DNA of 64,000 nucleotides from Effrenium voratum (taxonomy: Eukaryota > Sar > Dinophyceae > Suessiales > Symbiodiniaceae): assembly GCA_963377175.1 (NCBI GenBank), contig CAUJNA010000591.1, forward strand, positions 292,501-356,500, read 5' to 3'. The translations under genes were made by a program, and so were the position numbers. Under the pieces are notes generated by a model, which saw nothing but the letters and a program-made list of their open reading frames with translations, made no database searches and was not told where the DNA came from. Below, one piece after another: positions 1 to 11,991 of the stretch (position 1 is its first letter; every line of letters begins with the position of its first letter).

Positions 1-308
1 CCAGCTTAGTCGCAGAATTCGTCACGCGCGGGTCGGGGGGTTTACAAGGGTTATGTCTTATGAAATGGTGGGCCCGTTTGTTTGGGACACGATGGATTCG
101 TGTGGTTCATTTTTTCCTTGCTGGAGGGGGGGGCCTGTTGGGCTCTTGTTCTTGGTGGGAAATGGCGGACCCGTGTTCCCCTTCAGCAAATCCTGGGGGT
201 TCTAGGCGCCTTCTTGGGCTTGCGTAAAATAGGATGCACACTGAACGGTGGGCCCCGTTGGAAAGGTGGCCTCATCTTGATGTTGTTCTGCCGCCATTCC
301 CCACTTAC

Positions 309-372
309 CTGCAACCAGAGAAAGCGTTTGATGGTAAAAACAATGGCTTCCGCAATTTGCAGCACCAAAATT
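309..372 (-). CDS. Exon of copy A, near 3' end (GTAAGT donor)
   Basis: The donor is CAG|GTAAGT, the best consensus donor in the window. The acceptor is a T-run followed by GAG. The open frame reads ILVLQIAEAIVFTIKRF, a hydrophobic helix-like segment. The copy B counterpart (20,935-20,997) is one nucleotide shorter. Confidence 0.5.
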
Positions 373-414
373 CTCAAAAAAATGGTTGCAACACAGCCTG
401 CAGACTGTCCACAC

Positions 415-469
415 TTTGATCGCCTCCTCCCGTTCGATGGTTTTCTTGGCACGCTTCTGCCACTCAGCC
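415..469 (-). CDS. Exon of copy A, basic helical segment
   Basis: The acceptor is GGCAAAG|G and the likely donor is AAA|GTGTGG. The open frame reads AEWQKRAKKTIEREEAIK, strongly charged and helix-like. Copy B near 21,011-21,062 is similar but carries a 1-nt length change that breaks this frame. Confidence 0.45.
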
Positions 470-590
470 CTTTGCCAGAAGCATCCGAAACGTCAGGCCG
501 CGAGCTACCGAAAAAGGTAAAAACGATCTGGGAGAACTTGACCAAACATTGCACACTTCGGATGAAATTGGATGATTAAAGCGAACTTGC

Positions 591-699
591 GGTCGAGGCT
601 CCCCACGTCAGCTTATAAGTGGCGCCCACCGCAAAACCAAAGTCCAGGGAGATGAAGGCGACTGGCGGGTGGCCTCGAACGGCAATTGCGAGGAACTCC
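591..699 (-). CDS. Exon of copy A (PPVAFISLDFGFAVGAT)
   Basis: The acceptor is CTAAG|G. The conserved peptide is EFLAIAVRGHPPVAFISLDF followed by GFAVGATYKLTW. The frame is supported because six of the differences from copy B are synonymous. A GC donor (ACC|GCAAGT) would end it here. If unspliced, a stop follows a few codons later, so copy A may be shortened relative to B. Confidence 0.65.
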
Positions 700-1006
700 C
701 TTAGCATGGAGCCCAAAAAGATCCCCTGAGGATGGCTTTCGTTCAATGTTTGCGGGAGAGCATGTTCGTTTTTTTCAAGGGAACAAGGAAAGCTGAAGCC
801 GTTTTCGGGGTGCGAAGTCTTATTTTGACACATAGCCTCTCTGGCATTGTCTTCAAGCACCTCGCCTGACACAGGCAAAGGCCAATATGGAGGGAACGGA
901 TTGATACCTCTAAAACCTAACTGATCACTTCCCAGTCGTGTGCACCGGTAAGGACACCGGGCAACCTTCCGGAGGTTTTGACCAAAGCCGACGAACAAAA
1001 CCCTTC

Positions 1007-1091
1007 GCCTTTAACCAACTTGTCCAGGCTCTGCCCAGAGCCGGTGGAGAGGCCCATGCTCAGACTCACCGCGCCAGGGACTGCCTCATAC
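1007..1091 (-). CDS. Exon of copy A (VPGAVSLSMGLSTGSGQ)
   Basis: The acceptor is CCAG|G. The 85-nt exon matches the copy B exon at 22,426-22,510. The peptide contains YEAVPGAVSLSMGLSTGSGQ and then SLDKLVKG. Differences from B are mostly third-position. A GA donor is inferred at the low end, but its phase link to the next exon is unresolved. Confidence 0.65.
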
Positions 1092-1305
1092 CTGGTTTCA
1101 AAGGTCAACTGACAGCCGCCCAAGAAGTCCTGTTGTAGGTGGGTGTACCTTGTTTGTTTTGTGGTGTTCAGGAAAACCAACATTTTTCTTTTTTGGGGGG
1201 TTCTAATAAAGAGCATACGGAAGCAAACGTAAGGGGGTGAACATGGCTGATTTTTCGACGTCGCTTGGTCTGTTCACTAGGTTAAAAGTCGTAGGTGCGA
1301 GTAGC

Positions 1306-1363
1306 CCGTGCTGGTGAACTCCGCGGCAGTGCCAATGCAAGCCAGGGCTGCACAGGGAAATCG
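1306..1363 (-). CDS. Exon of copy A, 58 nt
   Basis: This block is almost identical to 22,877-22,934 in copy B, with acceptors GCCAG| and ATCAG|. In the frame that joins both neighbours it reads AISLCSPGLHWHCRGVHQH. The donor is inferred as GG|GCTACT, a GC type. The phase fits both the exon before and the exon after. Confidence 0.5.
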
Positions 1364-1800
1364 CTGGCGTCAGGTTGGTAGAGGGGAAACCAAAAAGAAA
1401 ACAAACACATTTTCAGGCCCCCCATAGTTTGACACGGGCAAGAGAACTTCCCATCTGAACATTGGGGTTTCAATTCTTCATTTTTCCCTTGTCAGGCTGC
1501 TCCAAAGGGGAAATTCGGAAACCAACAGTCCAGTCACTGAGTCAAGAGTGCGCGCACGTGAAGCTTCCATCGTTAAATGGAAGGCAAACACATCAAGGGA
1601 AACCAAAACCCAAAGCGAGGGAAACCACAGGCTGTGAAACCAAAAGGAAACTTAAGAGAGTTTCATCCAATCCCCACACGCTGGTCCAAAAGGACAACTT
1701 TGGATGGAAACCAACCAGTCAGCTATGGTAAGAGAGTTTCCCGTTTGAACCATGGGATCTGAGGGAAACCAAAAAGGAAAACAAAATGCAAACCTCCCGC

Positions 1801-1871
1801 CTCCCGCCATGAAGTCCACTACATTCTCCACCTCTTTGGCCACAGCTGCCACGGCCGCCTCAAAGACCCGC
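1801..1871 (-). CDS. Exon of copy A, 71 nt (RVFEAAVAAVAKEVENVV)
   Basis: The acceptor is GCCAG|G. The donor is GGAG|GCGGGA, a GC donor where copy B has GT. The peptide RVFEAAVAAVAKEVENVVDF is an amphipathic helix. The first base completes the codon left open by the exon at 2,048-2,100. Confidence 0.75.
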
Positions 1872-2047
1872 CTGGCGCTTTTTTTCGCCGAAGCCTGATG
1901 CTTTTCTGTGTGATTCTGGTCCATACTTCGTGTACGCAAGATGGTCCGCATCGAATTTGCGGGGTGAAAGTGGCTGACCAGTCCCCTTTGAGCTAGCGTC
2001 GAGTCGAGTTATTGCGAAGCACATCCACGATACATGCACGAGGTGTC

Positions 2048-2100
2048 AAGAGTGAAGCCTTCGATGTCTTCGCCGCCTTCTGCCGCCGATCCACCTTCTC
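2048..2100 (-). CDS. Exon of copy A, 53 nt (EKVDRRQKAAKTSKAS)
   Basis: The acceptor is GCGAG|G and the inferred donor is CTCTT|GACACC, a GA type. The basic peptide is EKVDRRQKAAKTSKASL. The two leftover bases join the next exon in frame. Copy B (23,610-23,662) has the same length with synonymous third-position changes. Confidence 0.7.
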
Positions 2101-4616
2101 CTCGCGCTTTGCTTGTGCCAAAAAAGGTTGACTTTCCTTTTGGCTTCAAAGGAAACCATCAAACACAGCCACACACACACACACACACATAGATACACGA
2201 ATGCAGACTGAGAAAGCGGGAGAACAATCCCTCAAACGATGACCCGCGATTCGTACCAACTATCCAAGGCGAACCCCGGAACTCTGAGCTGTGCAGTTGC
2301 AACAACCCGTGCATTGACGGGGGGACCTTCATTATTTTTAACTGTTCCAGGAAACACGACGGGCCCCAAATAGCAAGGTGCAAGGGTCACGCCCCCAGTA
2401 ACTCCAGGACACATGTAACTCGCGCAGTAACTAACAAACCAGCTCTTCGATGAATCACCCGATCAGCAAGGTTGCTAACTTTTAGCAAGGTTGCTAACTT
2501 GCGACCAGCTGACTGCATGGCGCAGTGCGCTTCGACAGTAGCTTGCATTGCGCTGGAAGGCGTCACCGGCGTCGCCAACAAGTATACCGACATAGCTATT
2601 CAGGTTAGGGCCAGCCCCAAGCCGTGATCTGCCATTTGCGGTTTTTAAGTCGTTTTGAATATAGTACTTGTGTATTGCCAGTGAGCATTTCTCATTGCAA
2701 ATTACCTGGTGTCTCGGTGTTCATGCGCTACAATCTGATGTCAACAATACGAAATCATGTGAGTAAATGCATAATGCGTCTAACCAATTCTGACCGGGTT
2801 CTGGTCTCGGTGCGTGTGAATGCGCAAGCTCGCACAAATCAGCACTGTTGACGCGTGTTCTTGTGCTGCGCACCCGCAAGGTATTACAACATGTTAAAAC
2901 ACAAACACGGTGATAGGTTGAACGTTTATTGACATGTCCCAAATAATTGTCCCCAGAAATTGGATTATTTTGTTTCTTTGTGTCGCGTGTCTTATTGATT
3001 TGCTTTGAACTTTGTAGAGGCGTTCGTCGGCCTTGGGCAGAGTCAAATCTGGCTCTCACATGATTGAACCATTGTGCGCAAATCTTAGTTTTGGCTTTCT
3101 CGAGTTGCTGTTTGTTTTGTTTGTCTCTGGGGTATCAAACAAAATACGAAAATGTGTGTTGGGTGTTGGGCATCTGGCCTGTCCAAATCAGGAAAAATAC
3201 ACAGACACATGAGAACCCAAAAGCAAAAGCACCTTGAGAAAACAAAAAAAAACAAAAAAAAACACGTGGTATTCTAAAACTTGTCTTTTGCTTTACCGCT
3301 GTCGCTTTGGGGTTGGGTTTTGGCAACCAAACGAATCTCGGTGTGTTCGTGGCAGTGGTGCATCGGATTCTTGCCGGTAGGATACCTCTCCAGAATTCTG
3401 ACTGGCAACAGATTCCGCGGCTGCAACTGCTCATCATTTCAACAAACAAGCGCTAAAAAATAGTTCATTCAACATTAGACGCGCTCAGACAGGTGCACAG
3501 TCGTAAAACGTTCTGCACGCGGGGCAGGGCACCTTTTGACATACGTTTTTTCTCGCAGATGGCACATGACACCTTGTGACATATAATTCACGCAAACTCT
3601 CAGATGGGAAATTGCACTTTTACGTCCTGCTCACTTTCCCGTCTGTCTTATCACTTCCTCGTTTTTCTACTCGAGAATAGCCCCGCCATTGTTTCGGCTT
3701 GTTCTGTTCCCAGCGAAGCACGGGCGCACGAAAGGCGCTGTCTGCACTGGGGGTGGGGTCTGCAAATACCTATTACTATTACCGTATATAAAAAGGCGCC
3801 TTTTTGGATTTGCAGCATTTCTTCCTAATTTGTGGCGTTTGATGCAGCTAATGCCCCAACTCAGCCAAGATTGACCGAAATCAACCCATTACAACCTGCG
3901 CTTGCTTTTGCATTTTGCAGCTTGTTCCACCCCAAAATCGGCGGGAATGCAGCGGAAATCGGCAAGAATGCAGCGCCTGATCGTTGTTTTGCCAAAAGCT
4001 GAGAAGATCATGGTCAAATCGATTCGTCTTGGCTCCCAGATGCTTTGACAAATTAAAGGCTCGGGGTAGCAAGCTGTCCATGACAACATATTTGTTTTGA
4101 GAAATTGTTCGGAAAATGGGGCCAGAAAGAAGCAGCGTGCGCTCAGCATGTTTTGTTTTCCGGGGGGAAACGTGGAAACTTGGGATTCTGTTCAGCCAGC
4201 GCGAGATAAATTCTGGAAACAGTGTTGCGGTGTTTCTGTCTTAGTTGTGGCGTTTGAGTTCTCTGCGGCTGGTTTTTCTGCAATGCCGCTGGAATCTCCG
4301 CCGCCATGCCGCGTACAAGCATGCCTCCAAGAAGCTGTCTCTAAATCTATCACGACAAAACCTCTTTCGCAGACTCCAGCGCGGATCTTGCGCAAACACA
4401 AACGCTTGCAGCGCTACCAAGGACATTTTGATCAACTCCCACATAGTAGAACCAACCAAATGCGCAGCAATTCTTTGGCAACAAGTGCCTTTTGCAGTGT
4501 CCGGGCACCAACCAATCCCACCCTAAACCGCCCCTTCATTGCCTTCGTCGTCTTCGTCTTCGCCTTCGTCTTCGCCTTCTTCGGCGTCGCCTTCGACGAC
4601 GCCGGCTGCCGCTCTC
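2101..4616. other. Copy A intron, no gene seen
   Basis: Parts align with 23,665-24,850 of copy B (for example TGAGTAAATGC near 2,760 and 24,427). No coding frame is conserved between the copies here. Confidence 0.5.
2165..2190. repeat. (CA)n microsatellite
   Basis: A short pure CA run in a copy A intron. Confidence 0.9.
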
Positions 4617-4658
4617 CGCAGTCTCCTCTTCCGACTCCGCCACGCCACCGTCGGTCAC
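4617..4658 (-). CDS. Exon of copy A, acidic, followed by an Arg codon run
   Basis: The acceptor is ACCTTAG|G. The acidic peptide is VTDGGVAESEEETA, and a GA donor (GCG|GAGAGC) is inferred from alignment with copy B. If translation continued instead, it would enter a run of about twenty consecutive arginine codons before a stop. That run comes from a GAAGGC/GAAGAC repeat. The copy B version is one codon longer and has a shorter Arg run. Confidence 0.6.
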
Positions 4659-4859
4659 CTAAGGTCAGAAGTTGCACAGGGGGCACTTCAGCTAGAAAAG
4701 CGGGGTCTGTCATTTTGATTGGGAGCAACCAGGCTCAAGGAGGGCTTTCTTGGGGTCGCCTATAAACAGAGGCCGGCCACGCATCCAGCCGCCGAGTTTT
4801 AAAACGGGTTGCCCGGAAGCATAGAAACACGTTAGATCACTTCTCCCCTGTCAACTTCT

Positions 4860-5060
4860 CTTGCGCGTGATGCTGTGCATTGATGCTGCGCGTGAAGCTA
4901 AGCTGTGTGTGTGTGCGATGTTGCGCATGGCGCTGTGAACTGATGCTGCGCGCGAATCTTCGCATGATGCTGCGCATGATGTTGCACAATGATGCTGCGC
5001 ATGATGCCCCCTAGTATGAGCGACTTTCGAGCTGAATGAACATGGACAAGTGCAATTCGC
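4860..5060. repeat. TGATGCTGCGC minisatellite
   Basis: Irregular units of GATGCTGCGC(A/G)TGA. First part of a 1.8-kb satellite insertion in a copy A intron. Confidence 0.8.
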
Positions 5061-5089
5061 GAGCTGCTTTTGCATTTTAAAACTGCGGG

Positions 5090-5730
5090 TTCGAGAGTTT
5101 GCGCTTAAAAGTTGCGATCTTCGAGCTGGAGCTGCGGAAGGCTTCGCACGGTGCCTTTGCGCCGGGTAAAAACGAACGTTTTTTAGCCAGAGCTGCAGGA
5201 GTGTGCTTCACGTGCTACTTCTGCACCCAAATGTTGCGATTTTCGAGCTGGAGCTGCGGGAGTGCGCGAAAGCACTACTTGTATACATAAAAGTTGCGGT
5301 TGCTCGAGCTGCGGGAGTGCGCTTCACGTGCTCTTGGCGTGCTACTCTTTGCTGCGGGCGTCCACTTTGCGCACTCCTTTTGCGCTTCAAAGTTGCGATT
5401 TTCGAGCTGCAGCTGGCGGGAGCAGATCTCACGCAAATCGCGACACAACATCTAAATTAAAGACCATTGCGCAAACAAAAGATATTTCGCGCGTTGCCAC
5501 GCTCGACGCGCACGATCTTCGCAGAGGGTTCACAGCGCCCAAAGCAGATTCGCGCGCGCCGCCATTCTTCGCAGAGGGTTCGCCGCGCTGAAGACACATT
5601 CGCGTGTACCTTGTGTGCTACTCTTGTGCTTAGAAGTAGCGCCTCGCGCAGTGCTTTTGCACGTATACAAGTTGCAATTCTTGAGCCAGAGCCATGGGAA
5701 TGCGCTTCGCGTGCTACATGTGCGCTTGAA
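5090..5730. repeat. GTTGCGATTTTCGAGCTGGA satellite, diverged
   Basis: Several units of AAAGTTGCGATTTTCGAGCTG followed by GAGCTGCGGGAGTGCGC. Same family as the cleaner array at 44,180-44,720. Confidence 0.8.
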
Positions 5731-6225
5731 AGTCCCGACTTGGCCGCCTGCTGCTCACCATGGCGGGAATGGAGCCCGCGGCCGCACCACTGCGAAAGCA
5801 GGCGCGCAAACCACGAGACAACTTCCGAAGACCATTGCGCGAACAAAGAAGGAAAGACAACTCGCAACAGGGTTCCCCTCACCTTCGCACGGAGCCACAG
5901 CGAGAGCGCTTCGACGAGCACAATCTCCGCAGACGGTTCGCCAGATCTCTGTAGAGAGTTCGCCGAGATCAAGAGACATTCGCACGCATCCGTATACCCA
6001 GAGGGCGACACGCTATCTTCAGAGGGCTGTTCACCGAGATCAAGACACGTACGCACGGCGCCACAGCGAGAGCGCTTTGCCACGCGCGACCTCCGCAGCG
6101 GCAGCGACGCCACAGCCAGAGCGCTTCGACACAAGCGATATCCCCAGAGGGTTCGCCGGGATCAAGAGACATTCGCACGGAGCCATTGCGAGAGCGAGAC
6201 ACACGCACGATTTCTGCAAAAGGGT
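5467..6225. repeat. GCAGAGGGTTCGCCGAGATC satellite
   Basis: Units of roughly 60-90 bases containing AGAGGGTTCGCCGAGATCAA, GAGACATTCGCACG and GCCACAGCGAGAGCGCTTCG. The overlapping ORFs on both strands follow from the absence of stops in the unit and are not genes. Confidence 0.8.
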
Positions 6226-6339
6226 GCAATTTGATAAATCCCGTCCGGCCTACCTGACTTGAGAAGTAAGGGAAAGGGCAAAAGAAAAGTTAGCTGTGTC
6301 TTTAGGACGGTGAAATAACATCCGGAAAGAAGATGGCAT

Positions 6340-6545
6340 GAAAGGTACGAAAGTAAGGAGAAGTTGCCAGGTGTTCTGAAGTAATTAGCACGCGGAAAGT
6401 TGGCAAGTGAAGCAACTCGGCAAGTGAAGTACCGTGAACTAAATCTCGAAAAGTTGGAAGGAGAAGTTGGCAGGTGAAGTAGCGCTTGAAAAGTTTTGCA
6501 GGAGAAGCTGGCAAGTGAAGTAACTTGCAAAATGTTGGCAGGAAC
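6340..6545. repeat. AAAGTTGGCAAGTGAAGTA minisatellite
   Basis: Six or seven variable units of GAAAAGTTGGCAAGTGAAGT. It ends the satellite insertion. Confidence 0.8.
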
Positions 6546-6647
6546 GCAGGCAAAGCTCGTCGCCTTTTTAGCAGAATAACCCTTCGCGTGCTTCTGGGAG
6601 AAGTAACCTGCACCAGCCCGCCCCCAAGATGTTCCAGCGAAACTTTC

Positions 6648-6689
6648 AGAATCCACTGGGCAACACTGCGGTGTTCGAGCGTCGCCGTT
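6648..6689 (-). CDS. Exon of copy A, 42 nt (NGDARTPQCCPVDS)
   Basis: The acceptor is ACGAG| and the donor is TCT|GAAAGT, a GA type at the same base in copy B. Fourteen whole codons, phase 0 on both sides. Differences from copy B include synonymous GGC/GGT, GAC/GAT, GAT/GAC and TCT/TCA changes. Confidence 0.65.
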
Positions 6690-6828
6690 CTCGTTGCATA
6701 CTGTAGCTGGGAGAAACATCGCCATTGAGACATGCTGGTGGTGATCTCCCCTCCTGGTCTGCCCATATCAGACATGTGGTGCGAAAACGCAAAGATTGTA
6801 CCTAACCCTCATATACTTCGACCCCGAC

Positions 6829-6903
6829 CTGCAGGTACATGGGTTCTTCCTCGTCTTCATCTTCCTCAGACTCGTCTGTCAGGCCGCCCTCTGCATCCGA
6901 CTC
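6829..6903 (-). CDS. Exon of copy A, 75 nt, acidic (SEEDEDEEEPMYLQ)
   Basis: The acceptor is TCCAG|G and the donor is CAG|GTCGGG, where copy B has CAG|GCCGGG. Twenty-five whole codons. The peptide ends DESEEDEDEEEPMYLQ, an acidic, probably disordered linker. The length is identical to copy B (26,915-26,989). Confidence 0.8.
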
Positions 6904-7111
6904 CTGGATTCTCCAACAATGGGCCGATGGCGCTTGCGAGCGCAGGGTCGCACACGCAGGGAAAAACGGAGTTTGCGAGGTCGCAAAATCAGATGCATGC
7001 GCTTTCCCCATGTAAGAAACACCCCCCCTTTTCTCCCAAAGGCCGGTACTCTCGTAATTCCTCCTGGTTTCCATCCAAAGCAAACCCTAACCATGAGTCT
7101 TTGTCTCGCGT

Positions 7112-8390
<1,279 letters not shown>

Positions 8391-8445
8391 GGGCACGCTC
8401 AACCACATTTGGGGGCGCTTGGAAGCCCTGATCCTCATGGTCCTC

Positions 8446-8484
8446 TTGCATGTCCACGTCTGGCATGTCCGGCTCTGCAGGCTC
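8446..8484 (-). CDS. Exon of copy A, 39 nt (EPAEPDMPDVDMQ)
   Basis: The acceptor is CGCACAG|G. A GA donor, CAA|GAGGAC, is at the same base in copy B (CAA|GAGCAG). Thirteen whole codons. It lies just beside the large TG/TGTCTG array, which sits in the following intron. Confidence 0.7.
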
Positions 8485-8637
8485 CTGTGCGAACAAAGGT
8501 CTGCCTCAAAACAAGAACAAGGAGGCGCTGCACATGTCTATGCATTTGAAAGATACTGAGAGGAGAGACAAAACTGATGTGTCAGGTTGGTGGTGGTTTT
8601 CACGATTACTTGTAACGCTGATTGGCTCGTGATTGGC

Positions 8638-8703
8638 GGGGCCGCGCTCCTCATATTTCTGACGCCGTTGGCCCTGTCGCTGCTGAAACTTCCGAAATTC
8701 CAC
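8638..8703 (-). CDS. Exon of copy A, 66 nt (VEFRKFQQRQGQRRQKYEE)
   Basis: The acceptor is GCGAG|G. The Gln/Arg-rich helical peptide begins VEFRKFQQRQGQRRQKYEE. The 3' limit at CCC|GCCAAT (GC donor) is inferred because it keeps phase 0 in both copies. A GA donor four codons earlier is the alternative. Confidence 0.65.
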
Positions 8704-10332
8704 CTCGCGAAGGTAGTGGAGACAACTTATTTTTGGACTCTCTCAGGGCCAACAGGGCTTTGACCGGGCCAATGTCATAGGAACTTTTCCTGCTGTGGGA
8801 GGAGCAAGAACATTGCGGACTACGCAAATGACATGGCTAGAATGGGGGCCACCACGGTCACTGTCTGGGCCGCTATTGTTGGTTCTTTGTCCTCAGACGC
8901 ACGGCTCACTGTTTTCGTTCTCAAAGAAAAACTACCGGGAATGCGCTCCCTGCAGCGCCAGACAGCTTGAGGAGGATGCTTCTGACCAGTCGCTCCTTGA
9001 GCAATTTGCGCTTCAGAACGCTCTTCTTCTTTTTTATTTATCCCTCGACCTGCGGCACGTGTCAATTTCGCGCTGCCGGCAGAGGATGCCTTAGAGGCTG
9101 TTTCGCCTTAAGATGTTCGGCTGGTTTGAGTATGTTCCCTTCTGGACGACCGCAAGGTTTGGAAGCCAGCTGCGCCAGTTCTGCCAAGGCCCCCTTCTGA
9201 CTGTGCGTGAACCTCGCTTGGCCTCCACAGAGGGTGCAGGCATGACAGCGCCAAAGCACGAAATGACGACGGCTGCGATATTTGCATTGCAGCTGTTGGT
9301 TTCTTGATTAAGTTTTGGGAGGCCTCTCTTCTTATTGTTTTGGGCTGTTTCCCCTTCTGATTGTCTTTCGACTCCCGGCTCCCCTGCTTTGGGTTCAAGA
9401 TTCTTCTCCCGGCGCCTTCAGTGAAGCCTAGTGAAGTGCCGACCATGGATGGCAGACTCCGGACACCGATGCCCCAACGGCTCTTGAAAGAAGGGGACCC
9501 TGTTCCTTTTTGCGTGCGGCCAAGTCAGGGGCATGATGGGGAGAGTCAAGAGGGTAGGCCTTTCCTTAGTTTGCGTGCCTTGTGACGGCAATGTCCATTT
9601 TACAGTGCGGTTCAAAACACGCGCCCCTATGCTGGGTTCTTTCCACAAAGCGATGGGAAGCAAACGCACGTGTCTTGTTCTGCATGGGCGCCGTCAGAGT
9701 TCCGCGCGCTGCGTTGCGAAGACTTTGCCTTATCAAATTGGTTGCTCCGACCGCTTCCCTGTCGGCGTCTTTCAGCGTCCGTGCTTTGCGCATGAGACGT
9801 GGCTCTCAGTGCTTCAGCGATGCCTTTCCGCGCCTTTCTCCGGACACTTGTGTTGCGCTGAACTTGGGCCCAAGTTTCCTCGCGCATGCCAAGTTCTGGA
9901 GCTTTGCCCTTCCGTGGGAGTGCCCAAGCTTGAACTGGCAACGCCGGGTACTGAGCTGAAGCGACTGCGCCGAAGCCAGCCCTTGCATCTTTTCACCTTG
10001 AACTCAGGGCCGGTCTTGGAAGCCAGCTGCTTTATATCCACAACCTAGATAGTGAACGGAATTCTTATAACAAGGTTGTCAGGACCAGGTCCTTGCGGCT
10101 AGAAGGGCAAATTGAGAAAATCGGAAATGAGAAATAGATAGAAATAGGGCCACACACAAGTTTTGTAGAAAACACCATCATTTGGCAGGGTCCTGCTTTT
10201 TTGAGGGCACCCTTTAAGATTATAACTTTGAAGGGGGAATGAAAGAAACACAACTCCATTTTCGGGTGCGGGTTCCTATTTTGAGACGCTCGCCCAGCGG
10301 TTTGGAGACTGCCCAAGTTGCCAACACCGTGC
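8704..10332. other. Copy A intron, no supported exon
   Basis: 1.6 kb against 0.4 kb in copy B. Overlapping ORFs on both strands at 9,420-10,050 reflect high GC and have no counterpart in copy B. Confidence 0.45.
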
Positions 10333-10354
10333 CTGGTCCAACAGCTGCAGGGCC
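10333..10354 (-). CDS. 22-nt micro-exon of copy A
   Basis: The sequence between GGCAG| and CAG|GCACGG is 22 nt and identical in copy B (28,026-28,047), where the flanks are CGCAG| and CAG|GCGCTC. It encodes ALQLLDQ after one joining base and continues in phase into VEFRKFQQ. The donor is GC in both copies. Confidence 0.7.
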
Positions 10355-10801
10355 CTGCCAGAGAATGCTAAAAACCAAGACAAACATACCGGGGCCTTCA
10401 AAAACCAAAAAATGACAGTAACACTGTGACCAGTGCACAAGAACAATGGCTCAAACTATGTTCCATATCTAGTCCAGCCAAAGATGCAAATGTGGGCAAG
10501 CAAGGTGAGCCTGCAATTATATGTGCAGAAACTGCATGACTGTCTACCCTCAGGTGGAAGCGGGGATCAAGCTACACCACAACTCACGGACGTTGAGTTC
10601 TCTGTTCTTGATGTACATTGACACCGGGCTTCGTTCAGGAGACTTTAGAAGAGCTGTGGGGCTTTGCAGCGCTACATGTGCCACAGGGCCAAACATCGGG
10701 CACGCGCGTAGATGGCGACCAAACAGGAGAAAAGGGCGGCGAAAAACTTGGCCTTCGCTGATATTGAAGCACCTCATCCCCGACTAGCCTGCTCTGGTTG
10801 C

Positions 10802-10836
10802 TGCTGGCGAGATTTCTCATGACTGGCATCACAAAC
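10802..10836 (-). CDS. Exon of copy A, about 35 nt (FVMPVMRNLAS)
   Basis: The acceptor is GACGAG|G. The peptide FVMPVMRNLAS joins in phase with the preceding exon at 11,192-11,262. The donor is inferred as GC (AGCA|GCAACC). A further short conserved patch (PERSPVSM, about 10,620-10,655) probably belongs to the next exon. Confidence 0.6.
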
Positions 10837-11191
10837 CTCGTCGCAGGGCCCAGCGGCTATGCCGATCCAACCCGAAGTCGCGTGAAAAGGTCTGCCCCAA
10901 AAGCCCGGGCCTGAGACTCAAGGCCCCAAATGGCTGGCATGCGCAGTGGATTCTACAACGTGCTGCTAGGATAGAACGAACATCTCGTTCATTGTTTCCT
11001 CAAGAAGCTGTCGCAAACGTTCAAAGATCGGTTTAAAGGTTAGAAGGCGAAGGTCCCAGGTAGTCGCCAAGAACAGTCCTGTTTGTCGTTCCATCCTGTC
11101 CAGCGAGTCTGGAAACTAGGGGGCCCGTTTAACATGGGTGGTCTGCTTTGAAACCGTCTAAAAGGGGAGAGACTTGACTGAGCCCAGCGAC

Positions 11192-11262
11192 GAGATCATG
11201 GATCTGCGGCCCTTCTCGGCGTATCGCTGCCAGGCCTTTCTGGAAGACGCCTCCAGGGGTGT
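11192..11262 (-). CDS. Exon of copy A, 71 nt (SSRKAWQRYAEKGRRSM)
   Basis: The acceptor is GGTCAG| and the donor is ATCTC|GTCGCT. In the frame carried over from the preceding exons it reads TPLEASSRKAWQRYAEKGRR. Another open frame exists, but the phase chain from four upstream exons selects this one. Identical length in copy B. Confidence 0.8.
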
Positions 11263-11387
11263 CTGACCCCTCCGTTTCCGCGCATTCGACCAGCTTTGTC
11301 GAAAACGGAGAAACGTGTCTTGTTCACACATCTTCTTGGCTGCTTGCCCTGTTTGGGAGGTGAGAACTCAGGCTTGCAGTCGCTGAC

Positions 11388-11442
11388 CTGGATGAATACC
11401 GGGTCCAAGAACTTTCGGCCGGGGGAGCTGGAATTTCTGATC
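11388..11442 (-). CDS. Exon of copy A, 55 nt (RNSSSPGRKFLDPVFIQ)
   Basis: The acceptor is CTGAG|G and the donor is CAG|GTCAGC. The copy B exon is the same length but has CAG|GCGACT. The peptide IRNSSSPGRKFLDPVFIQ differs from B by one residue and four synonymous changes, which fixes the frame. Confidence 0.85.
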
Positions 11443-11537
11443 CTCAGGCGCCGAACCCAGCATTGAAGGTCCAACACCCTAAGAGCAAAAAGGCTTCGAA
11501 TAAGAAAAGCCAATCCATTCAGACTCGGCCAAGGGTC

Positions 11538-11713
11538 TGGCCATAGTAGACATGATTCTCCTCAACGAAGCGCAGGACCCTCTTATGAAGCCGGGCACGC
11601 TGCTGAATCTCAGCCCGCACATGTGCGGCAGATTCCAGCTTCATCAGCGCCATCGTTTGCTGGTGCGAGGAGAAATGAATGTCCCAGAAGTTGCTGTGAT
11701 CGCATCCCAGGTC
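11538..11713 (-). CDS. Exon of copy A, 176 nt (NFWDIHFSSHQQT)
   Basis: The acceptor is CATAG|G and the inferred donor is GGCCA|GACCCT, a GA type. It encodes 58 residues, including DHSNFWDIHFSSHQQT and ARLHKRVLRFVEENHVYYG. Differences from copy B are mostly synonymous. The phase fits both neighbours. No known domain is recognised. Confidence 0.85.
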
Positions 11714-11855
11714 CTATGGGGCTCACATCGGCTCACATCGGCTCCCTGGATGTCCACAAATCAAAAGTTGATCAACTTACAACTACTTTCGAGGCTCCTT
11801 TCAAAGGGAGGACACAACTTTGGGATCCAGAGTCCAAAGGTTCCGGCTCGCTGTC

Positions 11856-11991
11856 CTTGCAAAAGGGATGCCACACTTGGTGCAACTTCTGCACAGTGGC
11901 GTCCACGGACGCCTTGTTGTCCTCATGAGCGTCCAACACCTGGAAGGTGGTTTTGGAGGCCTGGCTCAGCGCAGCGGACATCGCGAGGGTC
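11856..11991 (-). CDS. Exon of copy A, 136 nt (SQASKTTFQVLDAHEDN)
   Basis: The acceptor is TGGCAG|G and the inferred donor is AAG|GACAGC, a GA type. The peptide contains LAMSAALSQASKTTFQVLDA followed by HEDNKASVDATVQKLHQVW. Nearly identical to copy B at 34,332-34,467. Confidence 0.85.

Noticed and set aside
5457..6262. Long overlapping ORFs on both strands (215-255 residues)
   Set aside because: They follow the satellite period, are open on both strands, and have no counterpart in copy B.
11192..11262. Alternative frame GVFQKGLAAIRREGPQIHDL of this exon
   Set aside because: Open in both copies, but the phase carried through the upstream exons selects SSRKAWQRYAEKGRR instead.
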